NCBI GenBank assembly: GCA_914767715.1
Contig: OU612071.1
Coordinates: forward strand, 18,350,948 to 18,414,947
Direction: 5' to 3'
Source of the DNA: Membranipora membranacea
Taxonomy: Eukaryota > Bryozoa > Gymnolaemata > Cheilostomatida > Membraniporidae
DNA: 64,000 nt
A program made the position numbers and the translations under genes. This document shows positions 46,295 through 58,860 of the stretch, in pieces. Every line of letters begins with the position of its first letter. Position 1 is the first letter of the stretch. The notes beneath the pieces are model-generated. The model was not told the DNA's origin. It ran no database searches and was given only the letters and a program-made list of their open reading frames with translations.

Positions 46295-47998
46295 CTGAAA
46301 AACAGACAACCAACAAGTTGGTCAGTTGTCTTCACTTATTTTAAAAGGGGGCAAATCCTTAGACACAATAGTAATCTTGATCGGCTGTTATGAGAGACGT
46401 ATGTTGATATCTGACCATTTGCATAGCAAGAGGCCATGCAATAAAAGTATTTAAACTGTTTTGCAGCCTAAAGTTATCGAAGAACTAATTTAGATAACTG
46501 TAAAGCAGCTAGGCGACAGACTCTTTCATGAGTATATGGCCTGGTACAATATGTGGGTTGTCCCCAAAACAAAATGTGAAAGCGTAAAGGTAATCGCAGC
46601 CTTGGTATTGACATATCACAATGCATTGCTTATTTAAATTTGTTTGATAAGTATATCAGTTCACGCAGCTATGCTGCACCCTCTCACAAGTTTGTTTTTG
46701 TGACAAGAAAAGTTCTGTGAACCTGAGCTGATAATTTGTTCGATATGTCTAGAAATCCTGTAACCTTTGCTGCAAGAGCTTGACATACATGCTTAGTCCC
46801 ATACACTGTATGACTGATGAAGCGCCCACAGCCTTAGTGAAAACATTATTAAATATCTCCAACAACTGTTGGTCACAAAAACTTGGGTATTCTCCTGGCG
46901 TTACGGCTTTATAGAATGAAAAAGCGAACAGGGATTTTCACTTTGAAAAATCTCGATCATATCGAGCAGGTAATATTACAAAATGACAATAGCAATCAAT
47001 GACATCCATGGAATATTATAATCGGCAATTCGGACCACTGAAAAGATATAATATTGAGAACGGAAGATGAAAAGCCCTGTTTGCCACATATGTTCAAGAT
47101 AAGAATCTAACATAAGGTGAGCTGCACTCCTTGACACCCATGGTATGAAACTCCCCAGAGGAGTGAAAACTACTCAGGAGGAAAGGTTATCATAACGTAT
47201 CGTCATTTATGGCTAGCCCACATTTACCCTACCTCATAACTTAACATAACATTAACTCCCACGTCAGCTAAATATATTGACTCACCTCCAAACCATCAAA
47301 ACTAACTATAGATTATATTTACTCGTCTAAGGTAAGCGCTCTCTATCAATAAATGATGACACAACCAGGTTGGATTGAAAGTGAACAAAGATATAAGAAG
47401 ATTTTGAGCTTGGGTGAATTCATTGATTATGATGTATTCGAAACGGAGTAAGGCGGATTCAATACTTATGACAGACTCAAAACTCCAGATGGCTAATTCA
47501 ATAAATTATGACTAATCCAAAGCGTACATTATCTTTCATAACACTCTCAACTTGGCGCATATAATGAGAATTCTTTGTTTTCAGCAGATATCTATGATGA
47601 CAGCCTGATTAATAACAGCTGAAATCAATGACGTCCATGGTATGAGGTGAACTGTGCGGTACAGAAAAAATTAGATCTAGCTTTCCACTCTTCTCAAGCG
47701 AGAATATGAAACAACTCGTCTAATCAATAGTATGTGAGCAGCTCGGTTTGCGCACTAACAGATAAACTTTTTGAGCTAAATTACAGAGTGTAGGTTACTT
47801 CTTGAGTCTTGATAGGTCTTGGAACATACCGCAGATTGACAAGTTATTTCCAGGTCCTAAAAGGCGATCCAAAATCATATGCCTGCCTCGAAAGTATGCA
47901 CAGGTGCTTCCAAAATCCAGTCTATGTAACTCCTGATACAAACAAGCAGTACCTGAGCCTACACTTCACATCAATATTCCAACAACAAGAACACTAGC
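46295..47998 (+). repeat. Right-arm sequence ending in inner-terminal segment, copy 3
   Basis: 46,300-47,000 pairs with 23,930-24,660. 47,090-47,990 repeats 35,685-36,715 in direct orientation, so this segment also forms inverted ends with 40,970-41,950 within the right half. No gene. Confidence 0.8.
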
Positions 47999-48247
47999 CA
48001 GGGGGTCTTTCAATTAGAAAGAGCAATGCATTACTAAAGCAAGTTATCACTATCACATCGCTCAAAATTATCACTCGCTTGGTCTTTCAATTAGACAAAA
48101 TCGCTCACAAATCGCTCACTCAGAATGAATATAGTTCCATCAAGTGACTGAGCGATCTGAAAGCGAGACCCCTAGCAGATATCGCTCACTCTGTGAGTGA
48201 ACGATCAGATTGCGATTTTGGCTGTTTCTAATTGAAAGACCCCCCTG
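47999..48247. mobile_element. MITE with CAGGGGG ends (right copy)
   Basis: Mirror partner of 23464-23713, with the same terminal repeats and internal GCTCACTC-type motifs. Confidence 0.75.
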
Positions 48248-49234
48248 TACTGTGGGTAGGTACGAAAAGCCGAACCACGAACTCACGAACTACGAACCCT
48301 CATAAAACCGAACTCAGGATTATCCTCTCCTTCTTATATCGATTTGCTCAAAGTTTAAATTGTCAGTGGCCAATGAAATTTCATGATTTGGATAAGTCAC
48401 CAATAATAGAACAGATATTAAACTTTGACTTTTAATAGAGCTCATTGCAACTTAGCTTGGTGCACAAGCTCAAGGTCATTTGATTAAAAATTATAGAGAG
48501 CAATGTGGCACGGTTTGGTGCACACAAAGTAGATGTCAAATTTGAAATTAGTCATAATGAATCCAAATGAACTTTTGCATTAGAGAGAGGAATGGTTTGA
48601 CTATATATTCCTGCAAGTTTGAAAATGATGGAAGTATTTGGAGCTTCTAGAGAAGGCTGTAATGGAGGACAAACCTCACTTATTAGAAAAAGAATGGTCA
48701 CAGTTTAGTATAGGCCTATTGGAGTCCATTGACTTGGCTCTTCACTGGAGCACAGCTCAACAGAGTTAACAAGTATGTTCTATTGGTGTTAGCCTATCTT
48801 GAAATATTGTTTTGAATGTTCATGGCTGTTCTTTGGCTTCAAAGCATGGGGGGGGGGGGAGAAAGAAAGTAGCCTGACCTCTGAATATACATTATTATTC
48901 TCTTCTATAAAAATGAGGTCATACATACAGCATTTGGTGCTACTCTAAGAGACATCAGATCAGTGTTGCCTCTACATTAGCATCATCTCTGAAATGATTC
49001 TATGAAAGTGGTTAGGCAAATACTTATATGAACTGCATAGGGCCTATTGCAATGAATAACATAAGAAATCTTGTGTTTGTAGATATCCATGCGGACCCTT
49101 ACTCATCACAACTTCAGCTATTGATTTCTCTTACTCGTACCACAGAATACCAAAAAATGCCTGTTTTCCCTCTAATAATATAGTGCGACAATGGGTATTT
49201 TGGTTCGATGGTCAGACTCACATGCTGTTCTATA
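48248..49234. other. Mostly right-arm-only sequence
   Basis: 48,248-48,430 mirrors 23,240-23,460. Beyond that no left-arm partner is seen. There is a G-run at 48,848 and no supported gene. Confidence 0.4.
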
Positions 49235-49586
49235 CATAAGGCCACGTGACTTTGATATAGCCTGTTATTTTTGTCAGTGGGTTGGGGTGGGCGAGAAGAG
49301 AAGAGAAGAGAAGAGAAGAGAAGAATGAGTATAGGGGGGAAACCATCAATGTAATCTCATGATACTTTTTCGATGTGTTTTGTGTGGGTATCTATATATA
49401 AAGACATAGACATAGACATACATAGACATAGATATATATAGATACCCACACAAAATTGAAAAAAAAAACACATCGAAAAAGGATCATGAGATTACATTGA
49501 TGGTTCCACCCTATCTCTTTCACTCATCTCCCACCCCCACCCACTGACAAAAATTACAGGCTATATCAAAGTCACGTGGCCTTATG
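49235..49586. mobile_element. hAT-like MITE with 8-bp target duplication
   Basis: A 352-bp palindromic element starts CATAAGGCCACGTGACTTTG and ends with the complement, CAAAGTCACGTGGCCTTATG. It is flanked by identical GTTCTATA at 49227-49234 and 49587-49594. An 8-bp duplication and CA..TG ends are characteristic of the hAT superfamily. The arms are asymmetric in places, such as a GAGAA microsatellite at 49,291-49,324 in the left arm only. The core is rich in ACATAGACATAG. No coding capacity. Confidence 0.88.
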
Positions 49587-49594
49587 GTTCTATA

Positions 49595-50849
49595 GCTGTG
49601 TAACGAAGTCAGGTTCAAGCTGTGGTGGTCCGGACTAAACTGATAATGATAATATCCTAGTCTTCTGCAACGGCCTCGTGTAATTAAGCTGGAAGTTGGG
49701 TCAGGTATGTATCAAAATAAATTGGGTATTATTCATTTTATCCCAGCCGAGCATGATTGATATATAATGTGGTGTGAGTTTCACCAGTCACCATCTAGCC
49801 ATAAAAAAGCAAATAAATTTAACGGGCAATAGCGAAACTGTGAGCTTAACTCATGCTGCCCTAAAGCTAGGAGTAGAGTGAGGTGAGCAAAAAAGTGAGT
49901 TATAAATTTTAACTCATAATAACATGACATATAATATCAAACACTTCTCTTTGGATTCGTATGTGATATTTTCTGGTTTTTTTAGTTGCGCAGTACCAGA
50001 AGACACAGCACAATCCTCGTGATAGCTGGTGTGCAACAGTGATGGCTTGATAGTTAGCTTACTGTCATTAACAACATACATTGCCACTACGATTGGGTAG
50101 GAAATGCTTTATGTCCCCAATGGTCTACCATCATATGTGTATTCACAGCCACAAATGCTCACACTTCAGTTGAAGTCCACCCGAGCCATTACTATTCTCT
50201 CACGACTTGTGTCTGCCTCTCATTTTGCCGCTATTTCAGGCACCATAATATACAAAAAAGTTCATTGAATACACATATAAACACCATCAACAGTCTCTTC
50301 TCTGAACCATTACCTTTATTTAAATGCGCGTATAATATATGATCTGCTTGGATCACCTTATCACTCGCATAAACTGAGTATTTGCAAGCATCATTTAATA
50401 AGTAAAAGGATCACTGCGAGCGCCACTTGTGCATAATCACTCAATTTTCCAGGATCAGTCGCACCACCGTGGTAATAATCACTAAGTTTGAACTTGGTGG
50501 CTCCCAGCTCTCCGGAACCTCTGTCTCAATCTGGAAATCGTTCAAGCCATGATCTTGCCTGGTGTCTTTTCTAGAACAAAATCCCCTTCTTTGTTCAGTT
50601 GGGGACAAACTCCCTGCTCCCCTCTCTGTTCCCCTCCCACCCTCCCTGCTGCTACTGTGTCCAAAACTCTCTGCTGGGATGGGAGTTGTCACCCTACCAT
50701 TTGCCTAAGTGCAAGCGAGGATAACCCTGTTCTTCAAAGTTCCAATTTTGTTACAAAGCATATCATTGGACGAAATTATGTTGTCAGACACATTGAAGGT
50801 TCGGTTTTTTAAAGGTTCGTAGCTTGAGAGTACGTGGTTCGGTTTTTCG
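49595..50849. other. Right-arm-only sequence, no supported gene
   Basis: Overlapping ORFs on both strands at 50,441-50,812 lack splice sites or motifs. Short motifs near 50,815-50,865 (TTCGTACCTACCG) match 23,440-23,462. Confidence 0.4.
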
Positions 50850-51420
50850 TACCTACCGCTGTACTGTATACATATTTATATACAGAACTGGGTCAGCAAT
50901 ATTAATAACCTACCAATAACAACAAGTCAGTATGTTCCCTGTATATGTTTTTTGATAACTTAATCTCTTAATTCTGTCAGTGCAAATGGACACACATTCT
51001 TCTTGAGCTGTCCTGTACAAGGGGTGTCTCAGTAGAGTGATGTGGCTCTCTCACTCTCTCTCTTTTCACCTCATCTGTCTTTGAGTTAGGGTGTGTGGAA
51101 AAAATTACCTTTTTTTTACTTATTTAGATCAGTTAACTTTGGAATGAAGAAGAACTCTGCAGTATCACCGTAACATTTCACTTACTTATTGATAAAACAC
51201 AAGCTATTTTGAAATGGCCTGCCCTTGACCTTGACAAGGAATTGCTTTTCCTTTTCAGTATACTCTATCATCATAACAATAGAAGACAACTCCTAAAGTG
51301 ACGCAAACTCTAAATTAATATAATTACACAAATTATTACGCCGTAATACGGCAATTACGCAAATTCACAAACCCCCCCCCCCCCCCCCCCCCGGAAACAC
51401 TGATTACTGAGAGACAAGTA
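50850..51420 (-). repeat. Terminal module, copy D
   Basis: Reverse complement of module A. It includes the uninterrupted CAGTATACTCTATCATCA that serves as the empty site for the 37,134 element and ends in a poly-C run mirroring the poly-G at 22,436. Confidence 0.9.
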
Positions 51421-51999
51421 AACAACCGGAAATCACTGTGAAAGCAGAACAAGTGACAATTCTTCCCTCATCATCTTCAGTCTTCAGTCTTCCCCATGGT
51501 AAATCTTCGCATCTTCCAGTCTTCACATTTAAGAAACCCCTATCTTCTGTCTTCGCGAAAATGCGGGGGGAGCCCCAAGCATATCACTTACTGTCGATAA
51601 GCTTGATGCTGGTATTAAAAGTGAGTAGACTTTGCTTTTCTTGTTTCTTGTTTGTTAAACTTGATCATAGGTTTAAATCGGGAGGTGTGTGCTCAAGTTA
51701 TCGTTACAGGTGGCTTTCTATCACAAGGTTTTCAAACTTGAGCCAAGCAAAACAAACCTTGCAAACCTATAATTTACCTGCACCCCAAGCGCTCAGACTA
51801 AATAAATAATTCTGTGAAATTGTGAGATGATATATTATTGATCCTTGTGTTAGAGGATTGTAGATTTAATAATACAGCACAATATCGATCGAGCAATAAC
51901 AGAACAGGTTTTTAGTTAAATGCCCACAATGCAACTCCATGTAAAACTTTAAAAATATTGTTACACTGGAACCAATGCGCTACACACCTTAAAGGAGTA
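51421..51999. other. Mirror of 21,850-22,430
   Basis: This contains a GAAGA/TCTTC-rich stretch. The 123-codon plus-strand ORF at 51,438-51,809 is only partly open in the other arm and has no recognisable domain. Confidence 0.5.
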
Positions 52000-52071
52000 G
52001 GAGGTGGCTCAGCTAGTAAGAGAGTGTCCTTCTGCATGCAGTGCTGAAGGTCTTGGGTTTGAAATGAATCC
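52000..52071 (+). repeat. tRNA-derived SINE head (right copy)
   Basis: GGAGGTGGCTCAGCTAGTAA with A-box-like spacing, then GGGTTTGAAATGAATCC. It mirrors 21752-21823. Confidence 0.6.
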
Positions 52072-52241
52072 AACTGCAGTCTTCTGACTACTGGGACATG
52101 TTGGTGTGCTACGACCTGCCTTAAAACTGAGAGCAAATTGGAGCAGACATTGGCGGCCTAGCCCCTAAGGCACCACCTATTTTGCAGCCCATTCGTAAGA
52201 TTTGAAACAAAATTTTCAACCAACATTTAATTAACTCCCTT

Positions 52242-52490
52242 TAAGGCCAAACATCACCTATTGAATATCCATTAATTAACTTCAGGGTTGTATTCATTTT
52301 GTTATGATCACTGTTGATAAAGCTAGTTATTATTGTTATTTCGTGAAAACTCATTTTTTGTATATTATGGAGGGAATAATGAATGCTTGCCAAACTTATA
52401 AAACTATGGGAAACGCAACTGTCTCGCAACCTCTGGCAAAATAAGGAAGTCTGAGCAATTGAAACGCATCGCACCAATGTAAAGCTGTCT
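52242..52490 (-). repeat. Promoter-shared repeat, mirrored copy
   Basis: Reverse complement of 21340-21583, and homologous to 59815-60034. Confidence 0.9.
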
Positions 52491-52646
52491 TTCCAAATCC
52501 TACTCTTGCAATACTATATGTCTATAATGATGATGATCTGCAGCAGGGCTGCACCTATGGCTTGATGCTGATGGGGTGCGAATGGGGTGCAGCAGGAGCC
52601 CGGGTGGGATTTTGGAAGGGTGCGATAGCAATGCAAGAGGGGTGCG

Positions 52647-52752
52647 GGAGGAGTGCGGTGTGGTGCAGCAGCGATGTGGAGGGGCGCTGGAGTTACGCGC
52701 ATGTCACTCCAGCGCCCCTCCACATCGCTGCTGCACCACACCGCACTCCTCC
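52647..52752. repeat. GC-rich hairpin, mirrored copy
   Basis: This has the same arms as 21037-21136, with compensating-looking changes: AAGGGG/CCCCTT on the left becomes GAGGGG/CCCCTC here, so pairing is kept in both arms. Confidence 0.85.
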
Positions 52753-53584
52753 CGGGAAGGGAAGGATGGGGGAGGACTGTAGAATTATAATTTTTGGTAT
52801 ATCTCAAGAGAATATTTTATATAACTATGGATAGTTAGATAGTTGCATTTTGTTGAATGATCTATTGTCGGGTTTGTAGTTATTTGAATGTAACGGTACG
52901 CTTGCTCCGGTGTCTTGTGACCCCAAAGTCACTTTTAGCTTTTGCCTCTAGTTATTGCAAGATCATTGTATCCTGAAGTTGGTAAAAGTCACAGGAATAG
53001 ATATTGTTATGACATTTTATGTAATCATTGTCAATTGGTTTAATGATTTTGAGCTTTAACTTGATTTATTAATAGAAAATCACTGCTTTCTACACGACAC
53101 TTCGCCCCTGACACCAAATTTCATTGCATTTGATAGAGTTGACATATATTTTGACACAACATTATTTTTTCCTCCGTCAACTTAATTTACAACAAAATGG
53201 TTTGTTCTCTTCAAGACATTTTATTTTGGTTAAATTGCATCAAAATATAAAGAGTTTGTAAGGCATTAAACATCAGTAAAGAGACAAATAAACGACATAC
53301 TATCACGTTTATGACTGCAAAAAATGGTATCTGAATTCACTGCGATCCAGAGAGGAATAGGGAGAAAAAAAAGATGTAATAGACAAGGTGTTGTTGTCAA
53401 ACTTCTTAATTTAGTTTTACAGAGCTTTTGATTCTGTTTGAGCTAGTATACGCTCCGTTTTTAGTCGACTTGTCTGCCTGTTTGAAGATGGTCATAGTTG
53501 TCAAAGTCAATCTACAGTCACAACACAATTCTACAAAAAATATGGAACATATTTTTGTTTGTGAAAAATATAAACTGTAGAAGC
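52753..53584. other. Mirror of 19,640-19,945 and 20,490-20,990
   Basis: This carries the empty TTAA site (about 53,268) for the fold-back element at 19,950. No gene. Confidence 0.7.
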
Positions 53585-56500
53585 TGAATGGGAGGGGGGA
53601 GGCGGTAAAATTTTTCGGTCATTCTGTTTGCCCATTATTGCCCCGTGGTATAGAGGATGAAATCCTGATGTAAACTTCTTGGTAGGATGTACACGAGAAT
53701 GAATTCATTGTCAGATCAGCTCAGAGCTCATTCAATGAGGCTAGCAAGCGTTATGCAAATCACCACATGATATAGCAATGAGATAGCTTTGAAAGCCAAT
53801 CATCATTTCAAATGTAATTCCTAAGTTTGTTGCTCCCTATTGTGATACAGATAAATCCTCACTTTACTGGACCACAGTGAATTAAAAATAGAAAAACCTT
53901 GCACAAATGCACCAATGTACAAGGCAAGATCAATGAAGTCTCAACCGGAAAAAAAAAACATTTTGCCCCAAAATGTACATTTTGATTTATCTTTTTTGTT
54001 ATAGGAATTCAGATTTTTGGATTCACTTTTCTTACGGAATATGAGGCAAATTTTCGTTAACCAAATAAGGTGAGCAGATGCGCTTTTTATACAGCGATGC
54101 TCAAGGGAGGTCACTCTGAATTATACAACATAACATACATATAAAACAGACAACATAATAATTCAATAAATTCATTAAATTCATTAAATAATTCTTTAAA
54201 TAAAGGTTTGACTTACTGCAGTCACTGTTCATTTTCAAAATCTCAATATCTCTCCTTGATTAATGTGACATTCCTACTAGGCCACGTTTGGTATGGATTT
54301 AAAGATCTCAAGCTGAAAAGTCATTAGGGCATATGAAAAAAAAACAGCCTGTGAACCTAATTGCAGTAAACCTTCTTCAAAGTCTGAAAATTGGGATCAT
54401 AATGGATCATAGTGATTTATTGCCTCCCCCTGACCACTATGATCCACTATGCTCCTTGCTAAAATAATTGAAAAAAAAATTGCTATTTTCCACAATTTTC
54501 TTTTTTTTATTATTTTTAATTGCCCTATGAACACACAGTATTTGATTTACTGGGGTAATACATCCACTTTTCTAATAGGACTGACCCTTTAAGAACTTTC
54601 AGTGACTTTTCATTGGCTCTTCGTTCATCCCAACAGCCATTCAGTACCATCACATCGGCCAAGGTTTGACTACCTGCGCATATACGATCTTTTTTAGAGT
54701 TATCAAACCTGTCTGAGTTTTCTTTTATATTTTGTGAGGTGGAAATTTTCTATGAATGGTTTGGATCAGTTTGATCCATTTTGCCTGCATTTCAGTCATC
54801 CCTCTCCCCACCAATGAGCTGCGGCTCATCAGTGGAAGGGGAGCAACCCAAAAAGCAGACTAAATGGATGAAACTTGGTCAAGGTTAGGATAGAGTCGCT
54901 GCAACAAAGGTAATCCCTCTTTCATGATATTAAGGATGCAAGACTGATCCAAGTCCCATGTTCCCCAAGAAGTGGAGTAGATTATTGTCCCTGATGCAAT
55001 ATTTTATACAGTGTTGAATTTAATTTAATTTGAATCAAGGCTTCGAACATATATACCACAGTTGTTAGAGTCAAAATAACATAGCACGTTTAATCGCCTC
55101 ACAATGAATACATCCTCAGTCAGCATTGGAAGGTCCCATGACTTTTTCGTGACCCCATATGTAGATATGAGTTTACAATGGTAATGGTAATAAATATGAG
55201 AATAAATACTCACGGAACAAGAATTGATTAGAATCCAGTTTTGATTATATTGCACATGCTTTAGCCTTTTGTCTTGTAAGATCCCAGTTGTACCAGTTAC
55301 CCATACTTTGACTCTAAAATATTGCTTGTCATAACTCATAATCGATAATCTTAAAAGCACTGTCTTGGGGCAATTACAAACAACATTTTTGGCATTTCAA
55401 TTGCCTGTTATGTCATTTTTTGGCTGGATATCTCTTGCATAACACATGAGCAAAGAGTTCAATGAGTGCCTCACTTTTCAGAAAGAAACCAAACTGTCAG
55501 AGTCTGAAAAACTTAGATATGCCAGCTTCGCGTACTTTCCTATCATGCTAATGACATGATATGGGGATATGCGGTAGCGCTGTCTCTCATCAAACATCTC
55601 ATGCAATGATAAAACATATACAATGTAGAACCCGATACTACACACAGAGAAAAATAAGGGAGTTAATCGCAACGATATTTGACCTTTTTTAAGAGTTATT
55701 TTGGGAGCGTTAGTGGCTGTTACTTTAAGAGAGTAAGTCGCAACGATAATTGACCTTTTTTAAGAGTTATTTTGGGAGCGTTAGTGGCTGTTATTTTAAG
55801 GGTTAAACATGGTTGATTTCAGAGTAAATTTTGCGCTGGCACTGAAGCTAAAGAAGTACCCATTGTTCTGTTTAAGTAGGAGCATGATCCACCCAATAAA
55901 TGGTTCAATCCGGAGTAATCTGTCGATAGTGTTTTTAAAGGATGATTGTAATTGTATGACCAGCCAGCAGAGTAATTTGAGGTAGTCATCAGCTAGGTTT
56001 CAAAACGAGAAATTAACAACTATCAGCATGGTAGGAGACAAATACTACTGCATATTGCACTTTTAGCTGGCCATCTTGCTGCGGGGATGTTCATAAGCAC
56101 TGAGTGTGATTCATCAGTTTCAGCCAACTGGCTGGCCTCCTAGTGTATGGTATTCTATGATCCAGCTTCATCAAGAATTATTCTCAAATTGTGTCCAACT
56201 GGTTACTTTACAAATTTTATTGAGTTAAATCTGATGAATATACCACTGCCTTTGAGTATGCTAACTGGCAGGTTGGTCTATATATTTTTTGTTCTTGTAA
56301 GACAATCATTTTTATTTGAAATATTATATAATCAAAGCTGGTTTCTTAGCAAGGGAAACAATTTTCTACTCACTTAAAATTTGTTCAAAAGTATGATAAT
56401 TATAGGATTAAGAGTGTTTATAATTTTGTTCACTTAACACATTGGCTTTTGTTTACCGAAATCTCATGCCAACTAGATCATAATTGGTGGGGATTACCTT

Positions 56501-57060
56501 GGGTACACTCAAGAATTTCTCCTTGGTACTTTACCAATGACAGTGACTAGAACTTAAAATCAGTGGTACTACAGGTGACTAGCAAAAATAAAGGCCAGGT
56601 TATGCAATCAATGAAATCTTGAAGGGAGTTTCACAACATCATGAGTGCAACACATTATTAAATCAGGCAATAGTTTACTGGTGTGGCTCATTTTTAGCAA
56701 AACACAGTATATCACATGGTTAAAAGCAGTCAAACACCATCATTTACATTATCATTTGTTTCACATGTTCAATGCACTAGCAAGGTTGATGATCAACTAC
56801 TCAATCAATCAAATGTTTATATGACTGCTCTATGTCATTTAGGTTACTCTGATTTTACGCTGTTCCAGCAAATAAGCAATTTTCACTCTTTTTTTACACA
56901 GCGATGACTTTACTCTCATTGTAACAGCATTGTGAGCAAAATATGCGCTTATATCAACAGAAGTTTGCACTGCTCTGAGTTCACCGACAATTAAGTTGTT
57001 TTTCATCCCATTATTTTTCTCTGTGTAGTCTTGACTTGTGCCAACTGCATCAAACTCTTG
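53585..57060. other. Right-arm-only insert, no supported gene
   Basis: The left arm has nothing matching 53.6-58.0 kb. 54,000-54,130 repeats 58,250-58,380 directly, so much of the insert lies between direct repeats. Several ORFs of 60-110 codons lack motifs. Confidence 0.5.
55660..55801 (+). repeat. Tandem duplication of a 71-bp unit
   Basis: Two units (55660-55730 and 55731-55801) share CGCAACGATA.TTGACCTT and GAGCGTTAGTGGCTGTTA, with few differences. Confidence 0.9.
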
Positions 57061-57860
57061 ACTTCCCACTAATCACGTATGGATAGTGTGAATATTTGGG
57101 ATATGCAGTAGTGCTGCGGCTGACCTCTTCAACTGGGTACACACTTTTTTCCTACATCAATTTTGAGCAGTCTTATGTCTAAGCTGCTTTTTGTCTTGTT
57201 CTCGTTGAGATGTCGTGCTGTCGCTGACCACCTTTTAAAATGATGTGATATAATATCTTGTTAAAATCATACAGATAGTCGCGTTTCCTGCTCACCATAT
57301 AATCACTTGACATTTCACTTGCCTAACCGATTGTGAATAAAATTGTAATTATGCTGCCGCTCTGCCGCTGACATGATTGCTACAACCGGGTACATTCTCA
57401 GTTTTGGATTCAGGACGTTGTTCTACCCTAGATAAACCCTTGTTTAAAACTCGTAACATTTAACTTATTATTAGCGATTTTGAGAAAAATTGCGATATGC
57501 TGCCACGCTGCCGATCTTCTGCTGACATGATTGCTACGACTGGGTACACTGGACCAAGTTTGGTCCATTTGCCTGCATTCCGAGCTGTGGCTCCATATCC
57601 ACTGGTCACGCCGCGGCGTGACAAGTGGATTGGGAGCAATAGGCATGCAGGCAATTGGATAAAACTTGTTCTAGGTTACACCCTATTTCTTTATATTCAG
57701 CACGTTGTAATACCCTTGTAACACCTTTTATTTAAACTCTTAATATTTCACTCATTAAAAGCAATTTTTAGAAGAAATGGGGATATGCTGCCACGCTGCC
57801 GCTGACATGATCGCTACAACTGCGTACAACCCTAATTTTGGATCTTGTGGATCCTGACAG
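57061..57860. repeat. Diverged repeats of a GATATGCTGCC..GCTGACATGAT unit
   Basis: The unit GCTGCC.CGCTGCCGCTGACA with CTACAACTG.GTACA recurs near 57,100, 57,355, 57,500 and 57,790. A small hairpin (TCACGCCGCGGCGTGA at about 57,606) sits in the third. It is related to 54,770-54,880. The overlapping ORFs are by-products. Confidence 0.7.
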
Positions 57861-58689
57861 CTTCTATCATATTATACAAGGTCAGGTTAGGGTTTTACGT
57901 CATGTTATACAAAAGTATAGTAAAAAACAACTGAGATCCAATGATGAATTTTAAGTGGGTGATCTTGGCAAAGATAGTGCAGTGACATCTAACATAGATA
58001 TTTGAAGCTCAAATGGCGTAGATAATTGTATCCTGACGTTGATAAAAGTCACAAGACTAGATATTTTTATGATATTTTATGTAATCAATTTCAATTGGTT
58101 TGATTAGCCCTCGAATTTAATTTTGATTGAATAATAAAATATAATAAAAATTGACTGCTTTTTCCATGACACTTCCTGACACCAAATTTCATTGCATTTG
58201 ATAGAGTTCACATATATTTTGACACAATTTCATTTGAATTCATTTTGTTTGTAATAGGAACTACTATTTTTGGATTCACTTTTCTTACGAAATATGAGGC
58301 AAGTTTTCGTTAACCAAATAAGGTTAGCAAATGCAGTTTTACAGCGGTGATCAAGGGAAGTCACTCTAAAAAATAAAACATAACATACATATAATACATA
58401 CACGATAATCATTCATAGTCATAAAAAATATTCTCATGAAATATACCAATAACTATATTGTATTATTTTTTGTTTACATAACAGTTTTGACACGTATAAA
58501 GAATTCAACGAAGTGCTTTATGCACACAAATCAACACCAGTCAAGTTTTACATCCTCTGTTGTGTGCTTTTTCCTGATAGCAATTGGAGTGTGACAGAGT
58601 AATGAGTCATGTTACAATCCTTATAACATTTGGGCTCAGATGTTCAAGATTGTCTCCCATTTTACCAGCAATTGAGAATATTTATCTCT

Positions 58690-58860
58690 ACAGTAACAAA
58701 CCTTCCTGCAGGCCTTCGTGCGCCCCTGTTGCCCTCCCCCCCCCGAGCCCCTGTTGCACCCTCATTGCAACATAATAGTACCAACACAACCCATGCCCCG
58801 CCACTTTACAAGTCATAGGTACAGCCCTGCTGCAGATCGTCATCATAGAAATACATCTTG
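58690..58860 (+). repeat. Direct copy of 21,180-21,310
   Basis: CACTTTACAAG.CATAGGT and CAGCCCTGCTGCAGATC match in direct orientation. It starts where the inverted match ends at 58,685, so this arm switches from inverted to direct homology at that point. Confidence 0.8.

Larger units (their letters stand above)
18971..58685. repeat. Giant imperfect inverted duplication, about 40 kb
   Basis: Sequence from 18,971 rightwards pairs with the reverse complement of sequence leftwards from 58,685, meeting near 38.2-39.5 kb. Matching blocks in order are 18.97-19.64 with 58.02-58.69, 19.64-22.4 with 51.4-53.58, 22.4-22.98 with 50.85-51.4, 23.24-23.7 with 48.0-48.43, 23.9-27.3 with 43.6-47.0, 32.24-33.97 with 42.3-43.7, 35.43-36.7 with 40.97-42.2, and 36.76-37.13 with 39.68-40.04. 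Arms differ by substitutions (perhaps 8-12% by eye) and by large insertions on one side (27.3-32.2, 34.0-35.4, 48.4-50.8 and 53.6-58.0 kb). Nearly every ORF in it has a mirrored partner and none looks coding. Confidence 0.9.

Noticed and set aside
51438-51809. 123-codon ORF as a gene
   Set aside because: The mirrored arm has only a partial frame, and there are no motifs or splice signals. The first third is TCTTC-rich simple sequence.
57428-57721. ORFs on both strands with matching ends
   Set aside because: The stretch is a small palindrome (around TCACGCCGCGGCGTGA), so both strands read alike.
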